From NCBI GenBank assembly GCA_037693485.1, contig CM075354.1, positions 155,397,501-155,461,500 on the forward strand: a stretch of DNA of 64,000 bases, written 5' to 3'. The notes beneath the pieces are model-generated. The model had not been told where the DNA came from. It saw only the letters and a program-made list of their open reading frames with translations, and did not search any database. Positions 9,784-19,662 of this stretch are shown here, one piece after another (within the stretch, counting starts at the first letter, position 1; each line of letters starts with the position of its first letter). Made by a program: the position numbers and the translations under genes. Origin of the DNA: Kitagawia praeruptora (lineage: Eukaryota; Streptophyta; Magnoliopsida; Apiales; Apiaceae).

Positions 9784-10695
9784 TTATAGTGTTCGATCAA
9801 TTTTACTTCAGAGTTGAAGTAATTTCCATTTTCTTCACAAGGTTGAGCTTAACACATACTGTCTATGCTTGTGTGCTACAGGTATTCTCTAATTATTTGA
9901 GGTCAAGTGGAAGGACGGGGATCATAGCATCAGAGGAAGAGGATGTACCTGTGGCAGTAGAAGAGAGCTATTTTGGTAACTACATTGTGATGGATCATCC
10001 AACATCGATGCCGCTGTTACCACTGGATCGATTTTCAGGATTTACCACCCTAATGATGAATGCCTTGCAGATTACAGTGACGATGATTCCTTAATTGGTA
10101 ATTAACAATAATTGTCATTATTTTGCCTTTTTTGCAACATTACTCTAATACCTTGCATAAAGTTTGTAAATTGCAATTATCATTATCAAGGTGAAACAAG
10201 AAACTTGGAGTGCATTTCAAAATGTAAATTAGTACTCACAATTAATTACACACTAGATTACATACATCTGAATAGTAAACCTAATTGTAGGCTAGAATGA
10301 ACAACTGGTAGAATGAGTAGAGTCGCCATTCATTATATGTTACATTGAACCTCGGGTTTCTAATGCTATGGTTTATTGCACAATGCAGCTTGACAGTGAA
10401 GAACAGAAGTGTGTTGTGAGCGTATGCCAGCCCGGTAGCAACCTTCTCGCTGCTTGATACTGCATGTACTCGAGCTCTGTCATCTTTTGTTCTTTCCATA
10501 GGAACAAGCATCTTTGCATTCAGCTTAGACCCCATGTACGGTGAATTTGTACTAACTCAAGAAAGTACAGATTCCGAAATCTGGAAAAATTTACTCATTC
10601 AATGAAGGAAATTACCAGATGTGGGATGACAAATTGAAGAAGTACGTACATCGATGATCTCAAGTACCCTGGTCCAACCGGGAAGCCTTACTCTG

Positions 10696-10931
10696 TGTTG
10701 AAATACATCTACCACCAACCTTAGACTTTACAACCTTAGACTTTACTTTCGGCACCAACCTTAGACTTTCTGCAAACTTGTAATTAATAGCATAGACTTT
10801 CTTGTTCTTCTTTCTTGTATAAATTAGTTGCATCCCGTATGTAATATCTCAAGCTTCATTTTAGCAATACAAGAGTTACATTTTCTCTTACATTGTTTCT
10901 TGCTTCTTCATTTGTTTCTACAATTTCTTCA
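10696..10931 (+). repeat. 5' LTR of element F
   Basis: It begins TGTTGAAATAC and ends TTTCTTCA, directly followed by the primer site. A TATA-like 'TTGTATAAATTAG' lies at about 10816-10828. It contains three copies of 'ACCTTAGACTTT'. It is identical to the 3' LTR except for one base. Confidence 0.93.
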
Positions 10932-11575
10932 TGGTATCAGAGCTATAGGCTCTTTCCCTCTGTTCTTCCACTATCGTTAGTATTTTCAGTCACCATACTT
11001 TCCTCCGCCATACTTTCCGGTGTCTTTGTCTTCTCCAGTAGCCAAGCTGCTTCTCTCTGTCAATTGAACAAACACCTGGCGGGTTTTCGTCTTCACTACC
11101 ACAAACACTAACCAGTAAAACCAATCTCAACTTTAAAGAAGCAATACACTTCCGGCATTACTCCGGTAATATTCAGACAACCCAGACCAAATCGAAAACA
11201 CCGATTTCAGTTACCTGTCCGAATCTCTCACCGACTCGCTACAAACATCTGCCAAGTCGCCGGAGGAGATCATCACGAGTCTTACTTGCTGCTCAGTGTC
11301 TAAAGTGGTATCCCCTAATCCCCAAATATCATATTCTTATCTGTGTGCTGATATCTCTCGGCTCTCTCACTGACATATATAAGCTGCTCCCGTTTTAATT
11401 ATTGGGCCACACCAAATCAGCCCATTTAAAACACACGGTTATAAACCAAAATTTTAAGGTACCTTAGTTATATTACATTTTAGTACCCTGGTTTTTACTT
11501 ATCCTCTAAATAGAGCCTTGATCTTTTAAATATACACAATCCACTCCTTACAAGTTCAATTTACATCTTTTATCC

Positions 11576-14500
11576 TTGAACCCAAAACTTATCATGAATA
11601 ATGATAATAGTTCCCCGATTCAAACCATTTTGAATGGCACGAACTATTTAGCTTGGTCTCAAGCTATGAAAAGTTTTCTCAAGGGAAAAAGAATTTGGCG
11701 CTATATAAATGGGGATTTTACTATTCTGACTAAAGGAAAAGATGAAGAAGAATCAAAGTTCAAAGATCGCATTGAGGAATGGGATGTCAAAAATCATCAA
11801 GCTATCACATTTTTTAGAAACTCTTCTGTTTCTAAAATTAATTTGCAATTCGGAAATTTCGAAACGGTAAAAGAAATTTGGGATTTATTGGCATCTCGGT
11901 ACACAACATCTGATCTTTCTCACCAATATCAGATTCTGAATTCCTTAAGTAAACAGAAGCAAGTGCCCGGTCAACCAGTAACAGATTTTCTTTCCCAAAT
12001 ACAACCATTTTGGGATCAGTTAACTTTGTCTGAACCTAAGTGGTTACACACAGAGGATGCCACACTCTATCAGGCGTATCGTGATCAACAACGGCTCATC
12101 TAGTTTTTTATGGCTCTCACTCAGAATTTCGAACCTGTTAGAGCTGCTCTTCTCCATCGTGTTCCGCTGCCTTCTTTGGAGAGTGCCTTGACTGAACTTA
12201 TTTCCGAGGAAACTCGACTTGGCATTGGCAAAACCAACCCCATGGCCGATACTGTCCTAGCGGTACCTCCAGTACCTACTTCTGACATACCATTTTGCAG
12301 GTTTTGTCGTCAAAAGGGACATGTAACAAAGGATTGCACAACACTTCGCAATCACACATGCCAACATTGCCATCAAAAAGGTCATTACTCAATCCAGTTC
12401 TGTAAGAAAAGGACATCCTTCCATCCAAACAAGTTCACTCAGTCTTCCGCTGCTGCAACTTCTGAATCTACATCAGAAACTACATCTGTAAGCGAGCTTG
12501 AAACCTTGCTCCGCCAGGTTTTACTTAAAGCCAGCTCCTCTTCCACTGCATTCTCTGTCACTTCAGGTACTTCTTGGTATTTCGATTCCGCATGTTGCAA
12601 TCACATGACAAATGATCCATCCATATTTACCACGAAAACACAGAGTTTATGCCTTCCAAATATTCAAACTGCTGATGGTTCCATAATGAAAGTGGCACAT
12701 ATTGGAACAGTATCTACAGAAGATCTTTCTCTTCCTAACACATACTTTGTTCCTAATCTTTCACTTAATCTTGTTTCCATTGGCCAACTATGTGATCTCG
12801 GTCTTAACATTATGTTTACCTCTTCTGGTTGTCATGTACAGGATCCTCAGACAGGACAAACTCTTGGGATAGGACGTAGATGCGGAAGGTTGTTTGAGCT
12901 CACTTCTCTTCATCTTCCTACACCAATATTATCCACCAATCTAGTTGGTTCTGTTTCATCCACAACTAGCATCTGGCATTCCCGGTTAGGACATCCTTCA
13001 CCTTCTCGTTTACGTAGTCTGGTTTCTAGTGGTCTTCTAGGTAGTGTTAACGAAGACACTATTGATTGTGTATCATGTAAACTGGCAAAACAACATGTAC
13101 TTCCATTTCCTATCCATTATGAAAAATCACTATCTACTTTCGATCTTATACACTCTGATATTTGGGGTCCATCTCCAACTCCGACTATGGGGGGGTCAAG
13201 ATATTATGTGATATTTGTTGATGATTTTTCTCGATACACTTGGATATACATTTTGAAAAATCGATCTGAATTAGGAGAAACTTATAAAAATTTTGCCAAA
13301 ATGATTGATACTCAATTCAACAAGAAAATTAAACTTTTTCGTGCCGATAATGCAAAAGAATACAAAGATTCAGAACTTAAAAATTTTTTGGCATCTTATG
13401 GTACTCTTGCTCAAAGTTCTTGTCCATACACATCACAACAAAATGGTCGTGCTGAACGTAAACACAGACACATTCTTGATACAATTCGAGCTTTTCTCAT
13501 TTCTTCTTCTTGTCCGGAATTCTTTTGGGGGGAAGCTGCATTAACTGCTGTTCATACAATAAACATGATTCCTTCTCCAGTCATAGATAATGTGTCTCCG
13601 CATGAAAAATTGTATTCAAAACCACCTCCATATGATACCCTTAAAGTTTTCGGTTCAGCATGTTTTGTTCTTCTTCCTCCACATGAAAGAACAAAACTAG
13701 AACCTCGTGCTCGTCTTTGTTGTTTTATTGGGTATGGTAGTGGTCAAAAAGGATACCGTTGTTGGGATCCTATCTCTCAACGACTTCGAGTCTCTCGTAA
13801 TGTGACATTTTGGGAACACAAGATGTTCTCATCTATGTCAGATTTTAAAATCGACACTTCTTCTAGCATCTCTCACTTTACAGATCCTTTTGTTGATCTA
13901 CATCCCAGTGATGACTATGTAGACTCGTCGATATCTTCTGACACAGTTCCTACAAATTCTCCAATTGAGCTCATACAACCATCCCCAGCTACTAATGTTC
14001 CTCCAACTGAAGTTCTGTCTGAGGATTCTGATGTTGAGCCTACTATCCTACCATCACCATCAAATGAACCTGTTCATCGATCTACTCGGGTAAGAAAACC
14101 TTCTGTCCGTCTTACTGATTATCATGTATATTCTGCTATACAATCATTGCACGAGCCTCAAACATATAGAGAGGCAAGTGTTAACCCCCTTTGGCAGGAG
14201 GCTATGGCAGAAGAACTTCAAGCATTAAACAAAAATCACACTTGGGATGTGGTTACCTTGCCTCCTGGCAAAACAGCTGTGGGTTGTAGATGGATCTATA
14301 AAATTAAGACAAATGCTGATGGCTCTATTGAGAGATATAAAGCTCGTCTAGTTGCTAGAGGCTTTACCCAGGAGTATGGCATTGATTATGAGGAGACTTT
14401 TGCACCAGTTGCTCGTCTTACATCGGTTCGAAGTTTACTCGCTGTTGGAGCATCAAAACAGTGGGATATGTGGCAAATGGATGTCAAAAATGCTTTCCTT

Positions 14501-15658
14501 AATGGCGACTTACATGAAGAAGTTTATCTCAAACCTCCTCCCGGTTTTGATCTCTCTCCGGGTCAAGTGCTCAAACTTAACAAGGCACTTTATGGCCTAA
14601 AACAAGCACCTCGAGCTTGGTTCGAGAAATTTAGCAAAGTCATTAGTGAGCTAGGATTTTCTTCTAGTCTATATGATCATGCTCTCTTCATTCGACGAAC
14701 AGATCGAGGAATTGTTCTCCTCCTCCTCTATGTTGACGATATGATTATCACTGGAGATGATATTGCAGGTATCTCTGATCTAAAACAGTTTCTAAGTCAG
14801 CAATTTGAAATGAAAGATCTTGGTTCATTAAGCTACTTCTTGGGTCTTGAGGTTTCTTCTATTCCTACTGGATATACCCTTTCTCAAGTTAAGTACGCAT
14901 CTGATCTTTTGTTGAAATCTGGAATCAGCGACAGTAAGATTAAATCTACACCTTTGGAATACGAGGTCAAACTTAACTCTAAAGATGGTGATCTGCTTGC
15001 CAACCCTACATTATATCGCCAGTTGGTAGGAAGTCTAATTTATCTTACTGTCACTCGTCCTGACATTGCCCATGCTGTTCATATTGTTAGTCAATTTATG
15101 GCAGCTCCTCGCACTCCTCACTATACAGCTGCCCTTCACATACTTCGTTATGTCAAAGGCACTATCTTTCATGGATTACATTATGCATACAACTCATCAC
15201 TTGAGTTACATTCATATTCTGATGCTGATTGGGGTGGTGATCCCACTACAGGATTTTGCTTCTTTCTGGGTGACTCTCTTATCTCTTGGCGCAGTAAGAA
15301 ACAATCCCTTGCCTCAAAATCCAGTGCCGAGTCAGAATATCGAGCTCTAGCTGACACCACGCAGGAATTAATTTGGCTACGATGGTTACTTGAAGAAATG
15401 ACTGTAACTCATTCTCCAGCCACTATTATCTACTGTGATAACAAAAGTGCCAGGGACATTGCTCACAATGATGTCTTTCATGAACGCACTAAACATATAG
15501 AGATTGATTGTCATTTCACCCGTCAACAGGTTGCAAAAGGAACAGTTCGTCTTCATGCTATCTCTAGTGCAGATAATGTTGCAGATATTTTCACGAAATC
15601 TCTTCCTCCTGGTTCATTTCGTGATTGCAAACTCAAGTTGGTTTTTCAACCATCTTAA
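11576..15658 (+). pseudogene. Copia gag-pol polyprotein with one TAG (element F)
   Basis: One frame of about 1360 codons is interrupted only by TAG at 12101-12103 within the gag region. Order: gag (WSQAMKSFLKGK; knuckles CRFCRQKGHVTKDC and CQHCHQKGHYSIQFC), protease (WYFDSACCNHMT), integrase (IHSDIWGP, FRADNAKEY, QQNGRAERKH), RT (MDVKNAFLNG; LLLYVDDMIITGDD) and RNase H (SYSDADWGGDP; SKSSAESEYRA; YCDNKSA; RTKHIEIDCHF). The RNase H segment runs GDP-TTGFC, whereas relatives normally have about five more residues there, suggesting a 15-nt in-frame deletion. Start choice: ATG at 11576, with a second ATG six codons later. All catalytic blocks are otherwise present. Confidence 0.92.
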
Positions 15659-15670
15659 GTTTGAGGGGGG

Positions 15671-15906
15671 TGTTGAAATACAGCTACCACCAACCTTAGA
15701 CTTTACAACCTTAGACTTTACTTTCGGCACCAACCTTAGACTTTCTGCAAACTTGTAATTAATAGCATAGACTTTCTTGTTCTTCTTTCTTGTATAAATT
15801 AGTTGCATCCCGTATGTAATATCTCAAGCTTCATTTTAGCAATACAAGAGTTACATTTTCTCTTACATTGTTTCTTGCTTCTTCATTTGTTTCTACAATT
15901 TCTTCA
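15671..15906 (+). repeat. 3' LTR of element F
   Basis: It is bounded by the polypurine tract GAGGGGGG on the left and the target duplication CTCTG on the right. It differs from the 5' LTR at one position out of 236. Confidence 0.93.
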
Positions 15907-16279
15907 CTCTGCACGATACATTGGTAGTTTAGTTGGTGATTTCCATAGGACATTGTTATATGGTGGCATATACGGATATCCCCGAGACACAAAGAGTAAA
16001 AATGGAAAGTTAAGGCTCTTGTATGAGTGTGCACCAATGAGTTATTTGGTTGAACAAGCTGGCGGAAAAGGATCAGATGGTCATTCTAGAGTTCTTGATA
16101 TTATGCCTACTGAGGTGAGTCATGATCTGAATATTGGTAACTTTGTTTATTTGTAGCGTGAATTGATTGAGCTGATACCTTTGTTTCTATTGATGCTTTT
16201 GTTTCAGATTCATCAGCGAGTTCCACTTTACATCGGCAGCCCAGATGAAGTTAATAAATTGGAGAAGTACTTAGCTTAA

Positions 16280-17400
16280 TCATAATGTGATCATATTAAG
16301 AGAATTTAATATTTGAAGAAGATATTGAGGTTGTTTGGCTCCGGCTTTTAAGCCGAGAAGTCTAGCCTGCTTCCATATTGTTCAACTGATACAGAGGAAT
16401 AAACCTTTTAAACCAACTACGACATAGAAAGCCAGCCAACACAATAGTCACTCCTTTCATTCCTAACATTCAGAGATTCTGCTCCCGAGTTTTGAAAAAC
16501 GAAAGCAAGTGAAAGTGAAAGCAAAATAATACAATTTTCACTTTTTTGTTGCTCCCGAGTTTTTTTTAGGGAATGAAGTTTTATAAGTTTTCTTCCCAAA
16601 ACTTTTATTCCAAAAATGGGATGCAATTGAGAGCAAGTGAAAGCAAGTTAATTAAAAACACTTGATCTTACAAATATATCCTTATCATTTAAAATGAAAA
16701 CATTTTGTATCTAAAGATTGAATTGTAACTTAACAATTATTTACATGCTTTCCTTCCAACGGGGAGCATGTATTTGGTCCCCTATAGTTAATCTATTAAA
16801 CTTATAATTCTTGATGTGGCCGGTTCTCCCAAATATTTTCATAAATTTCATATATATTTGATTTTTATACACATAAATTCATATATTGTTCTTGAAAATC
16901 TAGAACATCACATGTATTTTTCGTCTAAAAATTTCGTTAAAATTTTTTCCCCTCCAACCCATTTTTTCAGCTTGTCCCCGGTTAAACTATACGGACAATA
17001 TTGTAGATTGCTTCGTAAATATAAATATTGGGATCTTAGTACATGGTATATATTTATGTTTCAGGCTTCATTTGTAGTACTTTGCTAGCTTAGTTGGTTC
17101 ACCTGCGTTGTTTTTCATTGGTTCATTTATATTTATGTTTTTTACATTGGATGTGACTGGCATTTTTGACTTTCATTTGATGATGCTACCTTGTAGTAAG
17201 TTTACATAATAATATTTTTTCAAACATACATTATAAGAGGCGATTCACAATACTTATTCGAACATATATATCCTTGCTGCTTATACATGCAGCTTCAGCA
17301 CACATATGACAAACACATTTCAACACACACTTCAACAGCGAGAACCAAAACACACTTCAACGGGATACAAACAAGCACAATTACCGCAACATATGACTAC
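16280..17400. other. FBPase 3' flank with a ~510-bp insertion
   Basis: 16280-16470 and 16975-17230 are homologous to 52879-53400 (for example 'GCCAGCCAACACAATAGTCA' and 'CCTTGTAGTAAGTTTACATA'). Between 'CATTCAGAG' and 'TTAAACTATA' the copy here carries about 510 bp that the other copies lack (about 16471-16974). That insert contains two 'GCTCCCGAGTTTT' segments and AT-rich DNA. I could not classify it. No gene is seen apart from the 3' end of the knottin gene. Confidence 0.55.
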
Positions 17401-17409
17401 ACATGTTAC

Positions 17410-17724
17410 TTAACAGCGAGAACCAAAACACACTCCAACAGGATACAAACAAGCACAATTACCGCAACAATCAAAAGGGCGAAACATACAAAATCCTCCG
17501 CCAGGGAGACAGTCGTCAGCCACGTTTCCTTTAGGCAGAAAGATTCTTGACAGAGGAGATTTGTTGTAATATGTAAGTCCGTCAGAACCACGAGTTACAA
17601 GGTCATTACTGATGACGTTTGATCGAGCAGTCTCGACAATGGTTTCATCAGCTGAAGCCATTGATACCATGGCGAAGATCAGAACCACAGTTAAAGATGC
17701 CCATAATACCTTCTTCATTTCCAT
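17410..17724 (-). CDS. Secreted 8-cysteine knottin-like peptide precursor, copy 1
   Basis: A single-exon 104-codon gene. Residues 1-25 form a signal peptide (MEMKKVLWASLTVVLIFAMV, cleavage likely after SMASA). Next comes a roughly 45-residue acidic-to-neutral propeptide (…SDGLTYYNKSPLSRIFLPKG…). The Cys-rich C-terminus has spacing C-x6-C-x6-CC-x2-C-x-C-x6-C-x4-C. The adjacent CC pair and spacing fit an inhibitor cystine knot. Plant knottins include defence peptides and protease or amylase inhibitors; which applies here is unknown. A TATA box lies about 45 bases upstream. The sequence from signal to last Cys is intact, and two paralogues lie at 50.6 and 53.6 kb. Confidence 0.75.
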   Translation of the reverse strand: MEMKKVLWASLTVVLIFAMVSMASADETIVETARSNVISNDLVTRGSDGLTYYNKSPLSRIFLPKGNVADDCLPGGGFCMFRPFDCCGNCACLYPVGVCFGSRC

Positions 17725-17763
17725 TGTATTTTGCTCTGTGTATCAACATTATTCTTTGCAAAT

Positions 17764-17774
17764 CCTTATATAGA
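17764..17774 (-). promoter_or_regulatory. TATA box of knottin gene 1
   Basis: The minus strand reads CTATATAAGGA about 40-50 bases upstream of the ATG. The same element stands at the same distance in copies 2 and 3, in otherwise diverging flanks, so it is a good core-promoter candidate with a short 5' leader. Confidence 0.6.
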
Positions 17775-17779
17775 CTTAT

Positions 17780-18720
17780 AAGGTGAAGGCGTGAATCACG
17801 CATTTGGTATTGAATTATTGATTATTGATTAACCGACAATTTCTTTTGCATGTATTGTACATCGTGCAGTATTAATTTATAATTTATTATGTATGATTGT
17901 TTTTAAGCATTGGTAACTAATGTGGTAGGGTTTGTCTATATATGTTTGGAATAGATTCCATTTTGAGAGAGCTTCTCTTGGTGCAACAACGCGTTGATCT
18001 ATGCTATGAATGAAGGTGGCCACATGATAAGAATTTATGTTTGATAAATTGGAAAATTTTAATTGGTGGAGATTTTTGTGCATGCAGGGATCCATCATTA
18101 TTACACACACTAAAAAAATCGAATGTAATATTATGTATCAATACTCTAAGTATGTGTCTTTGGGCACACAATAAAAAAATCGAATGTAATATTATATATC
18201 TTCTCAGACATTAAAGTTTTATTGTCTAAGTGTCGGGAGGCATGCATTTGGGTTACATGGTAAACTTTCTTAAATAAAAGATACACCTTCTTACAAATAT
18301 TGTAATCGTTGCAATTAATCTATGAAATAGTTCCCCTACCAAAGAAAAAAAATAGATAATGACATCAAAACTCGAGATCTGTGTGTTACCTAGGGTTTCA
18401 CTAAAAAACACTAGTCACTAGTTACAAAACATCGAACCTATAAAATGACATCATAATATAATTTTATGTTTTTTTTTGACAAGCTTAGATTGATACCTAA
18501 GTTGTGTGTATCACGAGTCCACGAATATATCAATATTTCAACAGGCATGTTATATAAATATGCCTCAATGATATTGTGCCTGGAAGTGGTATTCTATTAA
18601 ATAATTAATTAATTTAATTAATTAAAATAATAATATTATATATTAATTTAATTTAATAGTAAAGTTATATAATAGGCGTTTATTAACTAAAAATAAAAAT
18701 AAAAGTCGAGAATATAATAT
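17780..18720. other. Knottin upstream region and duplicated AT-rich DNA
   Basis: 17780-17900 is paralogous to sequence upstream of knottins 2 and 3. At 18105-18200 a segment around 'AAAAAAATCGAATGTAATAT' occurs twice, about 65 bases apart. 18400-18550 is paralogous to 23310-23790 and supplies an empty site for the MITE at 23353. From 18590 the dispersed 'ATTAATTTAATTAATTAAAA' repeat appears. No gene is supported. Confidence 0.5.
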
Positions 18721-18721
18721 T

Positions 18722-19222
18722 TGTTGTGGAATAAAAACTAGGTTACGAATTGTACTTAATGCTAGGGTTAGGGCCGGGAGCTTCGTGCTTTAATGGCTGT
18801 TTTCGTGTTCGGGACTGATCGGTCCTCACAGAGTGCCTACGTATCTCGTATTGAGAATCAAGCCACAAACGTAGTTCTGAGAATGAGGGGTCAGACCCTT
18901 TATATAGGCTGAGAAGCCCTAGAATCGTAGTAGAATTAGGTGACTTGGTGGGCAAGTCACCGCCTTGAGGAAGGTTCTAGACTCCTTCTTTGTAGGAGTC
19001 AGTTCCCATATCGAATTCTGTGCCTTGGAGGCTAAGTTGGGTAAGAGTAATATCCTTATCTGACTCTTATTGTTGAGCTAGTTATTACCCCTAATATTAA
19101 TTACGAAATTAATATTGTAAATAGGGTTTGGGCCCATCTGGTGAGCCCCACGTTTTGACCATATTGGGTCCATTTAATGCAATATTAAATGTGTCTTTAG
19201 GGCTTACTTTTAGCCCATATCA
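18722..19222 (-). repeat. Solo LTR-like element, 501 bp
   Basis: On the minus strand it begins TGATATGGGC, contains CTATATAAAGGGTC as a TATA box, and ends TTCCACAACA, the TG...CA ends and layout of an LTR. No internal domain adjoins it. No matching 5-bp duplication is seen; instead about 75-bp direct repeats flank it (around 18643-18720 and 19223-19297). The 70-codon frame inside is not credible as a gene. Confidence 0.55.
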
Positions 19223-19662
19223 ATTTAATTTAATAGTGAAGTTATATAATAGGCGTTTATTAACTAAAAATAAAAATCAAAGTCGAGAATATAATATTAA
19301 AATATTAATTTAATTTAATAGTGAATTTATATACTAGAAGTATATTAACTAAAAACTTAAATAAAATACAATATTATATACAACTTGGGGATCCATCAAT
19401 TAATATTTAAATAATATCTCTAATAGATAAATAATAAATACAATTAATAATATAGCTACTATTATATTAACATATTAACAGACCTCTAATGTGGTTAACA
19501 TATATCATAATGAATTATAAATACAAGTAAGTTCACTCAAAAAACTTCAGAATTCATGAATTTGACTTCAAAATTCGGGTGCAAAACTTTTTAAGTACAA
19601 CGATTTACACTTATTATTAAAGCAGAAACCCACTCTTAATGGTATGGTATGTCATGCGGTAT

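Larger units (their letters stand above)
10696..15906 (+). mobile_element. Ty1/copia LTR retrotransposon F, nearly intact
   Basis: The element has 236-bp LTRs (10696-10931 and 15671-15906) differing at one base (ACATCTACC versus ACAGCTACC). The primer site is TGGTATCAGAGC at 10932 and the polypurine tract is GTTTGAGGGGGG at 15659-15670. It is flanked by a 5-bp duplication CTCTG (10691-10695, 15907-15911). The single gag-pol frame carries one stop. Short LTRs and the UBN2_3-type gag 'NGTNYLAWSQAMKSFLKGK' suggest an Ale/Retrofit-like lineage; that assignment is an inference. It inserted very recently into an FBPase exon that was already non-functional. Confidence 0.95.
9882..16279 (+). pseudogene. 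Chloroplast-type FBPase pseudogene, copy I, split by element F
   Basis: The exons encode the C-terminal half of a chloroplast fructose-1,6-bisphosphatase (Calvin-cycle FBPase). They are 9882-10097 (TGIIASEEEDVPVAVEESY), 10389-10695 joined to 15912-16114 across element F (CVVSVCQPGSNLLAA; then YIGSLVGDFHRTLLYGG), and 16208-16279 (IHQRVPLYIGSPDE, ending KYLA and TAA). Acceptors and donors are preserved. The gene is dead for several reasons. A 16-nt deletion removes the core of the VFDPLDGSSN metal-binding motif. A stop follows NLLAA. There is a +1 T in the VIF region, a base loss after LTQE, and a 4-bp GTAC tandem duplication near 10650. The N-terminal half is absent. The redox cysteines (CVVSVC) identify the chloroplast form. 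Confidence 0.85.

Noticed and set aside
17287..17591. Frames overlapping knottin copy 1 on both strands
   Set aside because: They are other-frame readings of the knottin gene and its 3' flank; only the signal-peptide frame is conserved in copies.
18743..18955. 70-codon minus frame with a Pro/Ser-rich start
   Set aside because: It falls in the transcribed part of a solo LTR and shows no homology that I recognise.
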